Of a stretch of DNA of 64,000 nt, positions 53,381 through 60,964 are shown one piece after another (the first letter of the stretch is position 1; every line of letters starts with the position of its first letter). This DNA is from Macrococcus capreoli. GTDB lineage: Bacteria; Bacillota; Bacilli; Staphylococcales; Staphylococcaceae. Both the position numbers and the translations under genes were made by a program. The notes below the pieces were generated by a model. That model searched no databases and was not told the DNA's origin. It saw only the letters and a list, made by a program, of their open reading frames with translations. Where the stretch lies: contig NZ_JAOTIS010000006.1 of the NCBI RefSeq assembly GCF_025628935.1, forward strand, positions 1-64,000, written 5' to 3'.

Positions 53381-53944
53381 TTACTTTACAACTTCAACTT
53401 CATTATTTTTAATTTTCACTTTGCTGCCTTTCGCAATCTTTTTATAAACTTCCGGTGTCACAACATACAACCTATCATCACCGTCTTTTTCGACGGTGAT
53501 CGTATAGATTGGTTTACTCGATAAGCTTTTCAACTTTGTCTTTAAATCACTAATGTAATGACTGCTATGTCTTACAGAATCATTATGATTACTGAATAGT
53601 AAGTAGTACATTAACCAGTTATTTTGATAGATAGAATTGTTATAGTAATAGTTACTATCATTTCTTCTGTACGATGGTTTAATTAAAGACCTACCTAAAC
53701 TATGCGTTTTATAACCTAATCTAGAAGTAGAGTTAATTCTAGAAGAGTTACTCATTCTTGATGTCGTATTCATTCTTGATATAGATGTCTTTGCTGCATT
53801 CATTGATGAAGATCGTGATACTGATGAACTTCTCGAAACACTTGACGATGAGCTTGCTCGTCCTGATGCGCCTTTAGCATAAACATCATCTGTCACATAT
53901 AAATTAGCAAGTAGTAATGTACATAATAATATTCTCTTCTTCAT
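53381..53944 (-). CDS. Secreted serine/arginine-rich protein
   Basis: 187 residues. A signal peptide (MKKRILLCTLLLANLYVTDDVYA, cleavage after VYA) is followed by a low-complexity SSSSVSRSSSVSRSSS stretch, repeats of the SRMNTTSRMSNSSRINSTSR type, an aromatic YYYNN segment and a C-terminal beta domain (PIYTITVEKDGDDRLYVVT...KGSKVKIKNNEVEVV). No anchor is visible. AGGTGTGATTA precedes the ATG. It adjoins a lipoprotein gene and the late regulator. Secreted proteins are unusual here; a lysogenic role is possible. Confidence 0.7.
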   Translation of the reverse strand: MKKRILLCTLLLANLYVTDDVYAKGASGRASSSSSVSRSSSVSRSSSMNAAKTSISRMNTTSRMSNSSRINSTSRLGYKTHSLGRSLIKPSYRRNDSNYYYNNSIYQNNWLMYYLLFSNHNDSVRHSSHYISDLKTKLKSLSSKPIYTITVEKDGDDRLYVVTPEVYKKIAKGSKVKIKNNEVEVVK

Positions 53945-53953
53945 TAATCACAC

Positions 53954-54337
53954 CTACTTAATAACTGACTTGTCTTTAACTTCAGTAGTAAACTCTTTTT
54001 CATTGTTATAGATCATGTATGGTTGTCTAAATATGTACACATCATTAGTATCACTCTTACGAGTCATAAACGGTTTTTGATTTGGATCTTTTAAAATACG
54101 TTCATAATAATTTGATGCTTCTTTGTAAATATACTTAACAACTCCATTATCTTTATATGCAATTTCATATAGACCCTCTGAGTCATCACCATCAGCTATC
54201 ATTTCAGAGTAAACAAGATCATACTTCTCAGAACTTTTAACACTAGATTCTTCTTTCTTGTACTTTTGATTTACCTCCGCTTCGCTGCATCCAGAAAGCA
54301 ATCCTACTACTAATAATCCTGTTAATATTTTTTTCAT
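53954..54337 (-). CDS. Phage-encoded lipoprotein
   Basis: 127 residues. Signal peptide MKKILTGLLVVGLLSGC with lipobox LSGC placing the lipid-bearing cysteine at residue 17. The mature part is charged with a beta-rich core (GLYEIAYKDNGVVKYIYKEA, NDVYIFRQPYMIYNNEKEF). I chose the ATG at 54337 because AAAGGAGAGAATTTAAA is just upstream; a longer frame to 54367 lacks a site. It is followed 9 nt later by the secreted Ser-rich protein. Confidence 0.75.
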   Translation of the reverse strand: MKKILTGLLVVGLLSGCSEAEVNQKYKKEESSVKSSEKYDLVYSEMIADGDDSEGLYEIAYKDNGVVKYIYKEASNYYERILKDPNQKPFMTRKSDTNDVYIFRQPYMIYNNEKEFTTEVKDKSVIK

Positions 54338-54353
54338 TTTAAATTCTCTCCTT

Positions 54354-54758
54354 TTAATTACATTCATCTAATAATTTTTGAAGTTCGCCATTCTCAAAAA
54401 CGATTTGATCATTTAATACTTTATGACCTGACTTTAATTCATCTAATTTATCGATATGTTTATCGATTATTGGTTTAATATACTTTTCAAACGTTTCTAC
54501 GATATGTCTTGTAGCTTTTGCTTTCGTTGACATATCTTCTAATTCAAAAGCAAAGAACTCAACGCTTCTTATTTTTAATCCCGTTTCAAAATCACTAAAT
54601 GTATATGTGATTTTATTTGGATCAATATTAACGTTACCATGCTGAGTAAATAAACGTCCGTTATAGTCAATTACATGAGCATACACTTCTTTAATTTCAT
54701 TTTCATAAGGTATTCTTACTTTTGCGATATTGCCATAAATTAATATATTATCTTGCAT
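54354..54758 (-). CDS. Hypothetical phage protein
   Basis: 134 residues, soluble. The first ~85 are beta-rich (YGNIAKVRIPYENEIKEVYAHVIDYNGRLF) and the rest helical (ATRHIVETFEKYIKPIIDKHIDKLDELK). GGAGGTAATACA precedes the ATG. The domain is not recognised. It overlaps the region upstream of the lipoprotein gene. Confidence 0.65.
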   Translation of the reverse strand: MQDNILIYGNIAKVRIPYENEIKEVYAHVIDYNGRLFTQHGNVNIDPNKITYTFSDFETGLKIRSVEFFAFELEDMSTKAKATRHIVETFEKYIKPIIDKHIDKLDELKSGHKVLNDQIVFENGELQKLLDECN

Positions 54759-54818
54759 TGTATTACCTCCACAATATTTATGTCTTCAAAATAAAATAAT
54801 GTAAGTTTAATTTTATTA

Positions 54819-55181
54819 TTAATCTCTATCTACTATCTCTACATCATCATTGTTTTTATAAACACCTCTCACACGTATTCCATTATCATCAACAAACATG
54901 AATGTAGTACCATTTTCAAGGATTGTACATTTTTTATGTACGTTTAATTTATGCACTATTACATTATTATTTTCATAAATAGGTTTGTTATGCATATCAT
55001 AACCACCCGTAAATGCACCTAATGTATCTTTGTCGATTGGTGTCCACTGCTCTACTACGCAATATTCATCGTTTGCTTCAATCATTGAACCCTCTAAAAT
55101 GTAACCATCAAAATATGCACCTTTGATATATTTGCCTGTAATTAGCGACTTCGCTCTAACTGTTGTCCTTAATTCGTTCAT
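54819..55181 (-). CDS. YopX-family phage protein
   Basis: 120 residues with the YopX pattern: RAKSLITGKYIKGAYFDGY, a VEQWTPIDKDTLGAFTG-type centre, D-x-x-x-KPIYENN and a beta-strand C-terminus. YopX proteins are common in Gram-positive phages; their role is not known. AGGAGGATATT precedes the ATG. Confidence 0.85.
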   Translation of the reverse strand: MNELRTTVRAKSLITGKYIKGAYFDGYILEGSMIEANDEYCVVEQWTPIDKDTLGAFTGGYDMHNKPIYENNNVIVHKLNVHKKCTILENGTTFMFVDDNGIRVRGVYKNNDDVEIVDRD

Positions 55182-55207
55182 AATATCCTCCTAATAAAAC
55201 TTTTATT

Positions 55208-55309
55208 TTATTTATTTGTTTTTATTTCTGATATTACATCTTTTATTATTGCTATGCTCAAACCTATAGCAAGAATAACGAATAATAACACTAACATCTC
55301 AGCACTCAT
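55208..55309 (-). CDS. 33-residue single-helix membrane peptide
   Basis: MSAEM followed by a hydrophobic helix (LVLLFVILAIGLSIAII) and a short KDVISEIKTNK tail. GGAGGAAATAAT precedes the ATG at ideal distance. Small early phage peptide of unknown function. Confidence 0.6.
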   Translation of the reverse strand: MSAEMLVLLFVILAIGLSIAIIKDVISEIKTNK

Positions 55310-55363
55310 ATTATTTCCTCCTAATAAATTCACATAATCGTAATTAACATAATTGTGATTATG

Positions 55364-55489
55364 CTACTTCAACATATTATTAAACTTATCTATTAACCAT
55401 TTGGTAAATTGAGTAAAGTGTAATGTTCTATTTAATTCTTTCATGAAGTCATCACACGCTTTTTTAAATTTTTCACGATGTTCAATCAT
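55364..55489 (-). CDS. 41-residue helical phage peptide
   Basis: MIEHREKFKKACDDFMKELN and TKWLIDKFNNMLK suggest an amphipathic all-helical peptide. TAGGAGAATGACAA precedes the ATG. Function unknown. Confidence 0.55.
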   Translation of the reverse strand: MIEHREKFKKACDDFMKELNRTLHFTQFTKWLIDKFNNMLK

Positions 55490-55503
55490 TTGTCATTCTC
55501 CTA

Positions 55504-55881
55504 TTAGTGTTTAACTGCATAAGAATAAACATATTGTAATGCTTTCAGCCATACATGATTGCTTAAATGAGTATCTTTCTTACAATCTTCCTTTGCATTA
55601 TCAATAGATTCACATATAAATTCTTTAAAATTATTAATGATAATAAGCCTATCTAATGCTATTTTTACTGTTTCTTTCAGTCTCTTTTCAAGTTCATCAG
55701 CACGTTGTTTTTGTTGTTCGTAAAGTTGTTTGAAATAATTACTTTCAAGAAATTTCAAATCAACCTTAGTTCCGATTCCAAATCCATCTTCAATTCTTCG
55801 AAGTTCCACAATATGTTCTTCAATACTATAAACTTCCCATTCTTTTGACTGCCAAATAACTTTATCACCTACTTTAATCAA
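55504..55881 (-). CDS. Hypothetical phage protein, start uncertain
   Basis: About 125 residues from a TTG at 55881 (IKVGDKVIWQSKEWEV) that has AAGGAG 10 nt upstream; the frame stays open to an ATG at 55923 without a ribosome site. A small beta domain (about 45 residues) is followed by a coiled coil (YEQQKQRADELEKRLKETVKIAL) and a helical end. No recognised family name. Confidence 0.6.
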   Translation of the reverse strand: MIKVGDKVIWQSKEWEVYSIEEHIVELRRIEDGFGIGTKVDLKFLESNYFKQLYEQQKQRADELEKRLKETVKIALDRLIIINNFKEFICESIDNAKEDCKKDTHLSNHVWLKALQYVYSYAVKH

Positions 55882-55945
55882 CCAACCCACGCTCCTTATA
55901 AACTTCACCATTGTTAACATCAAGCGTTAAATAGACATCATCAAT

Positions 55946-56104
55946 TTAATCATTTCGAATCTCCTTGAATGTTTCATAAAATATCTTTTTAGGCACCTTG
56001 CCAGTTACAACTTTATTCCATTCGTCCGTTCCTGCGATGTGAATATAGTTTTTACTTTTTCCTGTAATCGTATAAAATCCACCGTATACTATATCTTCAT
56101 ACAT
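55946..56104 (-). CDS. 52-residue hypothetical phage protein
   Basis: A compact beta-rich start (MYEDIVYGGFYTITGKSKNYIHIAGTDEW) with a C-terminal helix (PKKIFYETFKEI). GCGGTGATCAT precedes the ATG, a moderate site. Small proteins of this kind are common in early regions of staphylococcal phages; function unknown. Confidence 0.6.
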   Translation of the reverse strand: MYEDIVYGGFYTITGKSKNYIHIAGTDEWNKVVTGKVPKKIFYETFKEIRND

Positions 56105-56120
56105 ATGATCACCGCTTCAA

Positions 56121-56342
56121 CTAATAATTATTATCGCGTCTTAATCTGATGCTTCTAATTCTTTTAAATGCAAAATCAAGGACACTATTAAAGCTTCTTG
56201 CTGCATTTTCTGCAAAGTCAGAAAGTTTTTCGATAGGCACTAGTAAATTATTTGAAGTGGAAAGCACTTTAGTATTTTGCGATTTCTTTCGTTTGTGTCC
56301 TTGCTCTGCCCACAATATTGCCCTATGTCTTCGTGATTTCAT
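56121..56342 (-). CDS. Basic 73-residue phage protein
   Basis: A strongly basic protein (MKSRRHRAILWAEQGHKRKKSQ at the start, RIRSIRLRRD at the end) with a central helix. It overlaps the recU stop, with GGAGGCTGTCAA as ribosome site inside recU. The charge suggests nucleic-acid binding; identity unknown. Confidence 0.6.
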   Translation of the reverse strand: MKSRRHRAILWAEQGHKRKKSQNTKVLSTSNNLLVPIEKLSDFAENAARSFNSVLDFAFKRIRSIRLRRDNNY

Positions 56343-56866
56343 TTGACAGCCTCCATGTTTTTTCTACCAGCATCTAGATAGTCAAAGAAATAACCGTATT
56401 TAAATTTAACGATTGGTTTCTTATTATCTTTAAAATATGCATAAGGTATACTTTTTCTATTTAGTGTTTCCATCAATTCAACAAATTCATCTATATCGAT
56501 TCTGTACATTTCATCAACATTTCTAAAATATATTAATAAAAAGGCTATACCATTTAATAAACTAACTTTCTTTAAGTATTCGATTTGATGTGATTTAACT
56601 GCTGCAAAAGAAAACGCAGTCTTTTGACACTCCTTAGTATCAAATGCGATAAATTGACCGTGTTCTGTAAGACCTGTAAAGTCTACTGTTGATTTCTCTG
56701 TATATTTAGCACCAATCAAATCATCACCTTTACGAATTACTTTTGTTGGAGTTGGTATTTTATTGATTAATGCTATATTGCGATGTGCATACATACGATT
56801 TGTGTTAGTAATGACATCTTCAAGCCATTTACCTCGTATGCCATGTCTGTTATAATATGCGACCAA
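56339..56866 (-). CDS. RecU-type Holliday junction resolvase
   Basis: 175 residues. RecU features: N-terminal YYNRHGIRGKWLEDVI (catalytic helix with the first acidic residues), TKVIRKGDDLIGAKYTEKSTVDFTG with the active-site D near 63, IAFDTKECQK (catalytic E and K near 80) and an HQIEYLKKV helix. It would resolve junctions in phage recombination or replication. The start is a TTG with AAAGGAG upstream. Confidence 0.85.
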   Translation of the reverse strand: MVAYYNRHGIRGKWLEDVITNTNRMYAHRNIALINKIPTPTKVIRKGDDLIGAKYTEKSTVDFTGLTEHGQFIAFDTKECQKTAFSFAAVKSHQIEYLKKVSLLNGIAFLLIYFRNVDEMYRIDIDEFVELMETLNRKSIPYAYFKDNKKPIVKFKYGYFFDYLDAGRKNMEAVK

Positions 56867-56892
56867 TATAAGATGCTCCTTTTCGATAGATA

Positions 56893-56917
56893 TTGAAGCG
56901 GTACATTACCGCTTCAA
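56893..56917. terminator. 11-bp perfect hairpin
   Basis: TTGAAGCGGTA / TACCGCTTCAA with a 3-nt loop. A TTTTTT run follows on the plus strand only. It overlaps the end of the 32-residue gene and lies just ahead of recU on the minus strand. Confidence 0.5.
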
Positions 56918-57004
56918 TCTATTTTTTAATTTGATGATCATTAATGATTTTTTCACAGTATGATTAAAAGATTGCTTATAACTACTTGATTTAATTGACG
57001 TCAT
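56906..57004 (-). CDS. 32-residue basic phage peptide
   Basis: MTSIKSSSYKQSFNHTVKKSLMIIKLKNRLKR, a very basic peptide ending in a helix. AAGAGGTGTGAAT precedes the ATG. The stop lies inside a perfect hairpin. Unknown function; reality moderately supported. Confidence 0.45.
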   Translation of the reverse strand: MTSIKSSSYKQSFNHTVKKSLMIIKLKNRLKR

Positions 57005-57015
57005 ATTCACACCTC

Positions 57016-57273
57016 TTAATTTAATTTTTTAACGTCCCAGCGCTCACTGTTAAGAATCGGTAATATATAATTAACTTTGAAAAATGGACGTCTCATAAAT
57101 CCATTCATTTCAAAGGCAATTCCGTCCCAGGTACTACTCCTAAATATCTTTTTACGTCCATTCGGGAAATAGCATTCAACGATAATTCCTGATTTATTTT
57201 CTGTTTTGTTAAATTCACACTTAGAATACTGTTCGAACTGATTAATTATTGTTTTAGCGTATAGGCTCATCAT
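57016..57273 (-). CDS. Hypothetical phage protein
   Basis: 85 residues, beta-rich centre (GIIVECYFPNGRKKIFRSSTW) and an aromatic C-terminal part. It overlaps the upstream gene (TTATGATG), so coupled. No domain recognised. Confidence 0.6.
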   Translation of the reverse strand: MMSLYAKTIINQFEQYSKCEFNKTENKSGIIVECYFPNGRKKIFRSSTWDGIAFEMNGFMRRPFFKVNYILPILNSERWDVKKLN

Positions 57274-57506
57274 AATGCTTCACTCGTTTCTAAGAAGTCG
57301 AATAAATCAGGTTGTTTTAATTCATCAAGAAAATACAGTTTATTTTTCTTTTTAAAACTTTGAAATTCTGATTCATTCATTCCACATGTTCTTATTGCTG
57401 GGTTATCTGAAATTTTTACAATCTGATACATGTCATTTTTCAAAGGCAATACATTGCATTGCTTTACGCCTTCTCTGTTAAATAAAAATCCTAGCTTTCT
57501 AGTCAT
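57270..57506 (-). CDS. Hypothetical phage protein
   Basis: 78 residues from the ATG at 57506 (MTRKLGFLFNREG), chosen because AAAGGATGTTATTA precedes it; an ATG three codons earlier overlaps the ribosome site. It ends in a C-terminal LKQPDLFDFLE stretch, which resembles a sliding-clamp binding motif (Q-x-x-[L/M]-F-x-F), a low-certainty observation. It overlaps the next gene. Confidence 0.6.
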   Translation of the reverse strand: MTRKLGFLFNREGVKQCNVLPLKNDMYQIVKISDNPAIRTCGMNESEFQSFKKKNKLYFLDELKQPDLFDFLETSEAL

Positions 57507-57527
57507 TAATAACATCCTTTCTATTTG

Positions 57528-57845
57528 CTATATCTGTAATAGCTGTTTTATTTGTTGCGTGTATCCGTACTTACCAATTAACTCATCCAAAAAGTCTGAA
57601 TTAACTTCTAGATACTTTAGATAACTCTTTTTCAATGGCATGTTATGCTTGTATATACTTTCTATTTCTCTTCTGTTTTCCGCTTCTGTTAATTCAACGC
57701 CATCCCAATGTTTTGCTGCAACTTCATACGAATAACCTTTTCTAACGCGTCGTCGATATTTAAACTCATCAACACCATTATTAATCGCAACGTTTAGATA
57801 ATAATAAAATTCTCTTGGGTGTTCTATCGGTCGTCCTCTAGCCAT
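57528..57845 (-). CDS. Hypothetical phage protein
   Basis: 105 residues, basic and helical: MARGRPIEHPREFYYYL, then KYRRRVRKGYSYEVAAKHW and a C-terminal helical region. The N-terminal AT-hook-like GRPIEHP and many basic residues suggest DNA binding. GGAGTGACGAG precedes the ATG. It directly follows ssb. No named family recognised. Confidence 0.6.
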   Translation of the reverse strand: MARGRPIEHPREFYYYLNVAINNGVDEFKYRRRVRKGYSYEVAAKHWDGVELTEAENRREIESIYKHNMPLKKSYLKYLEVNSDFLDELIGKYGYTQQIKQLLQI

Positions 57846-57862
57846 CTCGTCACTCCTTTACG

Positions 57863-58345
57863 TTAAAAAGGTAAATCATCATCGCTAATATCAATCGGCC
57901 CTGATTGATTAGCAAATGGATTATTTGGTGGTGTCGACGATTGAGCTTTATTATGCTTTTCTTGATAATCATCTGGTGATTTAGCTTGTGGATATTCTTC
58001 GTACTGACTTCCGTCATTACGAGTCCCTTTTGGTTCTAAAAATTGAACTGACTCACAAACGACCTCAGTAACATATACTCTGCGACCTTCCTGATTGTCG
58101 TAACTACGTGATTGCAATCTGCCATCTACTCCAGCTAAGCTACCTTTTTTTAAATACGCATTCACGTTTTCAGCTTGTTTACGGAATACGACACAGTTTA
58201 AAAAGTCTGCTTGTCTTTCACCTTGCGCATTTGTGAATGTGCGATTGACTGCTAATGTAAAGGTGGCTACTGGTACGCCTGATGGTGTCACTCTGTATTC
58301 TGGATCCTTTGTTAAACGTCCTACCAATACAACTCGATTAAGCAT
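57863..58345 (-). CDS. ssb: Single-stranded DNA-binding protein
   Basis: 160 residues. OB-fold pattern [37 protein letters not shown] and [15 protein letters not shown]...[25 protein letters not shown], then a flexible linker and the acidic tip DISDDDLPF that binds partner proteins. It protects phage single strands during replication. GGAGTAAATTAC precedes the ATG. Confidence 0.97.
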   Translation of the reverse strand: MLNRVVLVGRLTKDPEYRVTPSGVPVATFTLAVNRTFTNAQGERQADFLNCVVFRKQAENVNAYLKKGSLAGVDGRLQSRSYDNQEGRRVYVTEVVCESVQFLEPKGTRNDGSQYEEYPQAKSPDDYQEKHNKAQSSTPPNNPFANQSGPIDISDDDLPF

Positions 58346-58664
58346 GTAATTTACTCCTTATTGATTTTATTTTTATGATTTCAACCGTGTTATTTTTGTA
58401 TTTTTGTTGCAGTTTTGAAATTGCTGAATCTACACCAGTTGCAAATATTGAAAATAGTCCATCTTCGACAATCATCAAGTTATCTTTGTATAAATTAAAC
58501 GTTATGTCATAATACTGACTTTTTGCTTTGACTTGCTTACTTACGAGAAATACAGTTCCATTATGAGATTTCAACTTAATTTCATTACCAGCATTCAATA
58601 AATCAATATCTTGTTCTGTAAGTATTAATCCGTCATAAATTACTTTAGGCATGCTTTTCGTCAT
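58338..58664 (-). CDS. Hypothetical phage protein
   Basis: Up to 108 residues; a start at the internal ATG ([11 protein letters not shown], 58652) is equally possible. Beta-rich ([32 protein letters not shown]) with an alpha-helical C-terminus ([13 protein letters not shown]). It lies between the replication gene and ssb and overlaps both, so co-expressed with them. No domain recognised. Confidence 0.6.
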   Translation of the reverse strand: MTKSMPKVIYDGLILTEQDIDLLNAGNEIKLKSHNGTVFLVSKQVKAKSQYYDITFNLYKDNLMIVEDGLFSIFATGVDSAISKLQQKYKNNTVEIIKIKSIRSKLHA

Positions 58665-59598
58665 CCTTCCACAAGTTGCTTAATTCAGACTGAACTTTTT
58701 TTCTGTATGCATCCAACTCTTCTGGTGTCATGTCATCTTTTTTTAGTGTTGTCCCTGGATGGTACTCATCTGCTACCCATGCTGGTGTCACTTCTTTTGA
58801 TTGAGTGTTGTAACTGTTTCTCTTTTGTCTCGCTTTATGTTCTGCTTGTTCTCGTGTAGTTACGTTCTCCGATTCACATCGTCTTAGAACGCCTTGTATA
58901 TATCCGTAATGCGTCTTGTTGTTTAGTAATGCTTGCTCCATCGCATACATCACTAAATCAAATCCAAACTTAGCAAGATCATCCGTTATGAAGTTCACAA
59001 CTTTAATTGCCTGGTGCATGTTTATATTTTGTTCAAAGAAACTATATAATTTTTTAAATTCATCAGTTTCCACCGCCGCTACCTCTAAGGTGTTATTTGT
59101 AGTGGTGTTATTCTTTATATTGTTATTCTTAAGACTGTTATTCTTAAGACTGTTATTCTTAGTCCCTACGTTTTGTTCCGATACAAATTGTTTCGATACG
59201 TTTTGTCCCGTTACGATTTGTTCCGTAACAATTTGACCCGATACGGAAGTGTTATCGGTATTATTTGTTACCGTAACAATTTGACCCGATACTGATTCGT
59301 GATGTATCGTATAAACGTTGTTGCTAAAACCATTTGTTGTTCTATGTCTTTCGATGGTTAAGTAACCTGCATCCTCTAGTTGCTTTCTATACTTCTTAAA
59401 TCTTTTTTCACTTATGTTTAACTGACCGCATATTAATTCGACGCTTGGATATGCTGATTCAGATGATCCAGCATAAGCAGATAAAAATGCGTACAACGCC
59501 TTTGCTTCTATGTCGATACTTTTATCAATCATTACATTCTTAAATACAAGGCCATAGCCCGTTATATTTGATTTAATTACGTTATTATCATTTGTCAT
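58645..59598 (-). CDS. Phage replication initiator (winged-helix N-term, DnaD-like C-term)
   Basis: 317 residues. Residues ~1-105 form a winged helix (LYAFLSAYAGSSESAYPSVELICGQLNISEKRFKKYRKQLEDAGYL). Residues ~105-175 are a repetitive linker (VSGQI, VTEQI, VTGQN, VSKQF, VSEQN; then NNSLK repeats) encoded by tandem 15-bp DNA repeats. Residues ~185-260 resemble a DnaD/DnaB_2 helical domain (FFEQNINMHQAIKVVNFITDDL...YIQGVLRRCE), which recruits host helicase loader. GGTGATATAA precedes the ATG. The initiator-with-internal-iterons layout is like lambda O. Confidence 0.82.
   Translation of the reverse strand: MTNDNNVIKSNITGYGLVFKNVMIDKSIDIEAKALYAFLSAYAGSSESAYPSVELICGQLNISEKRFKKYRKQLEDAGYLTIERHRTTNGFSNNVYTIHHESVSGQIVTVTNNTDNTSVSGQIVTEQIVTGQNVSKQFVSEQNVGTKNNSLKNNSLKNNNIKNNTTTNNTLEVAAVETDEFKKLYSFFEQNINMHQAIKVVNFITDDLAKFGFDLVMYAMEQALLNNKTHYGYIQGVLRRCESENVTTREQAEHKARQKRNSYNTQSKEVTPAWVADEYHPGTTLKKDDMTPEELDAYRKKVQSELSNLWKDDEKHA
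59116..59292. repeat. Iteron array inside the replication gene (candidate origin)
   Basis: Five tandem 15-bp units on the minus strand occupy 59244-59170 (consensus GTAWCGGRACAAAWY). A sixth exact copy of the first unit (GTATCGGGTCAAATT) lies at 59292-59278. Next to them AAGAATAACAGTCTT is repeated twice with two further degraded copies (about 59116-59164), an AT-rich block that could be the unwinding element. Confidence 0.75.
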
Positions 59599-60295
59599 TT
59601 ATATCACCACTTAACTCCGCTTCAATTTGATATCCTATCTCACTAGGCAAATGCCATGTCTCAATAAATTTAATTGCTTCTTTGTACTTTCCTCTAGGAA
59701 TACTTTGATAATTTGGTACTTTAAAAGCTGTATATAAACTTCTGTACAATGCAGAATATACTTTTCTGCTAATCTTACTTATTGGTATACCGTTAAATTG
59801 ATTCTTCATCACTTCCATCGCTTTACGTCTAACTGTTTGCTGAATATGTTTAGACTCGCCCGGGAATACTGGTATAGCACTCTCAATTGCTTCTACACGT
59901 TCGACTAGTTCGTTGTTACCTTGTGCAATTAACTTAATCTGTTCTTGAGTTGTCAAAGGCTTAACTTGATACGTACCTGTCATTCTTAACGTCGGTAAAA
60001 CATCGTCAAATACCCACTCTTCAAACTGCTGTGCTGATTCTAATTTCGAATTGCTAATCAATCTATATAAATTTCCTTCACTGATATACTTCTTTTCTTG
60101 CTTTCTTCCTAAGGTGTCGATGACGTCGTGAAACACGACCCCATGTTCTTTTACGTGACGTTTAATGGCATCTCGTGGATTTGAGTATCCTAATTTAAGC
60201 GCGACATCTGTCGCAGGAAAAAATACTCTTCCTTCTCTTTCTAAAACTTGTAATGATCCAAATTGTTCATTATCAAATATTTTTAATTTGCTCAT
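59588..60295 (-). CDS. BRO-N/ORF6C antirepressor
   Basis: 235 residues. N-terminal BRO domain (FGSLQVLEREGRVFFPATDVALKLGYSNPRDAIKRHV...QFEEWVFDDVLPTLRMTGTY) and a C-terminal ORF6C-type domain (VRRKAMEVMKNQFNGIPISKISRKVYSALYRSLYTAFKV). Such proteins bind or remove CI-type repressors during induction. AAAAAAGGAGCGATTGC precedes the ATG. It reads leftward out of a 40-bp repeat shared with a second divergent gene pair. Confidence 0.9.
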   Translation of the reverse strand: MSKLKIFDNEQFGSLQVLEREGRVFFPATDVALKLGYSNPRDAIKRHVKEHGVVFHDVIDTLGRKQEKKYISEGNLYRLISNSKLESAQQFEEWVFDDVLPTLRMTGTYQVKPLTTQEQIKLIAQGNNELVERVEAIESAIPVFPGESKHIQQTVRRKAMEVMKNQFNGIPISKISRKVYSALYRSLYTAFKVPNYQSIPRGKYKEAIKFIETWHLPSEIGYQIEAELSGDINDK

Positions 60296-60315
60296 GCAAT
60301 CGCTCCTTTTTTCTA

Positions 60316-60355
60316 ATTAATTTGCTATAATTTTCTTAATCTTATTTAAGAAAGG
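60316..60355. promoter_or_regulatory. 40-bp divergent promoter repeat, copy 1
   Basis: Contains an extended -10 for rightward transcription (TGCTATAAT) followed by an imperfect palindrome (TTTCTTAA-tctta-TTTAAGAAA) and ends in the AAAGG ribosome site. It lies between the antirepressor (leftward) and the 96-residue gene (rightward). An identical copy is at 60912-60951. Confidence 0.75.
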
Positions 60356-60364
60356 GGTGAGAAA

Positions 60365-60655
60365 ATGTTATTAATGGACAAGCTTAAATTTAAATATGTT
60401 TTAGAAGCAACTGAACCAAACTCTACTAAGGAAAGAAAAATAGAAACACCATGGCTTGAAGAAAACGAATATTTGAAAAAACAAATTAATCATTCAATTA
60501 TTATTGATGAACCACATTTAAAAATCACAGAACAAATTCATCCAAATGGTTTCCATTTACTTACGATAGTAGAGCCTGGTAAAATCACTGATTTTACTAA
60601 TTGGGAGCTAGATTATATTGAAAAAACAAACACATATCTCCCTAGAGTGCAGTAA
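60365..60655 (+). CDS. Hypothetical phage protein on the plus strand
   Basis: 96 residues (or 93 from MDKLKFKY): soluble, beta-rich, with LKITEQIHPNGFHLLTIVEPGKITDFTNWELDYIEKTN. AAAGGGGTGAGAAA precedes the ATG. It is transcribed against the surrounding leftward early operon from copy 1 of the 40-bp promoter repeat. No domain recognised. It ends head-to-head with the 79-residue gene, with no gap. Confidence 0.65.
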   Translation: MLLMDKLKFKYVLEATEPNSTKERKIETPWLEENEYLKKQINHSIIIDEPHLKITEQIHPNGFHLLTIVEPGKITDFTNWELDYIEKTNTYLPRVQ

Positions 60656-60895
60656 TCATTTTTTTAGAACTGAATGACTCATCATTAAATCACCATTTTT
60701 ATCGTGCATTTGTTGATGAGCACCATATTTATTTACAGTTGATGTAATACCTGCTGATCTATAGCTGTTGTATTCAAGATCGGTTACTTTAGATTGAAGT
60801 TTAAGTAAATCATTAGTTAGGCTTTTTACTTTCTTAATTTCTTTCAACAAGATCCAAGTAATAAGAATTAACTTTATTGTTTTTAAGTTTGACAC
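60656..60895 (-). CDS. Small membrane-associated coiled-coil protein
   Basis: 79 residues: a hydrophobic N-terminal helix (IKLILITWILLKEI), a coiled coil (VKSLTNDLLKLQSKVTDLEYN) and a hydrophilic tail. GTG start with AAAGGAGAAAATATA upstream. It reads leftward out of copy 2 of the 40-bp repeat. Function unknown. Confidence 0.6.
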   Translation of the reverse strand: MSNLKTIKLILITWILLKEIKKVKSLTNDLLKLQSKVTDLEYNSYRSAGITSTVNKYGAHQQMHDKNGDLMMSHSVLKK

Positions 60896-60911
60896 TATAT
60901 TTTCTCCTTTA

Positions 60912-60951
60912 TTAATTTGCTATAATTTTCTTAATCTTATTTAAGAAAGGT
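60912..60951. promoter_or_regulatory. 40-bp divergent promoter repeat, copy 2
   Basis: Perfect copy of 60316-60355, again sitting between a leftward gene (79 residues) and a rightward gene (77 residues) and again supplying extended -10 and ribosome site on the plus strand. Confidence 0.75.
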
Positions 60952-60964
60952 GGTGAATTCGAAA

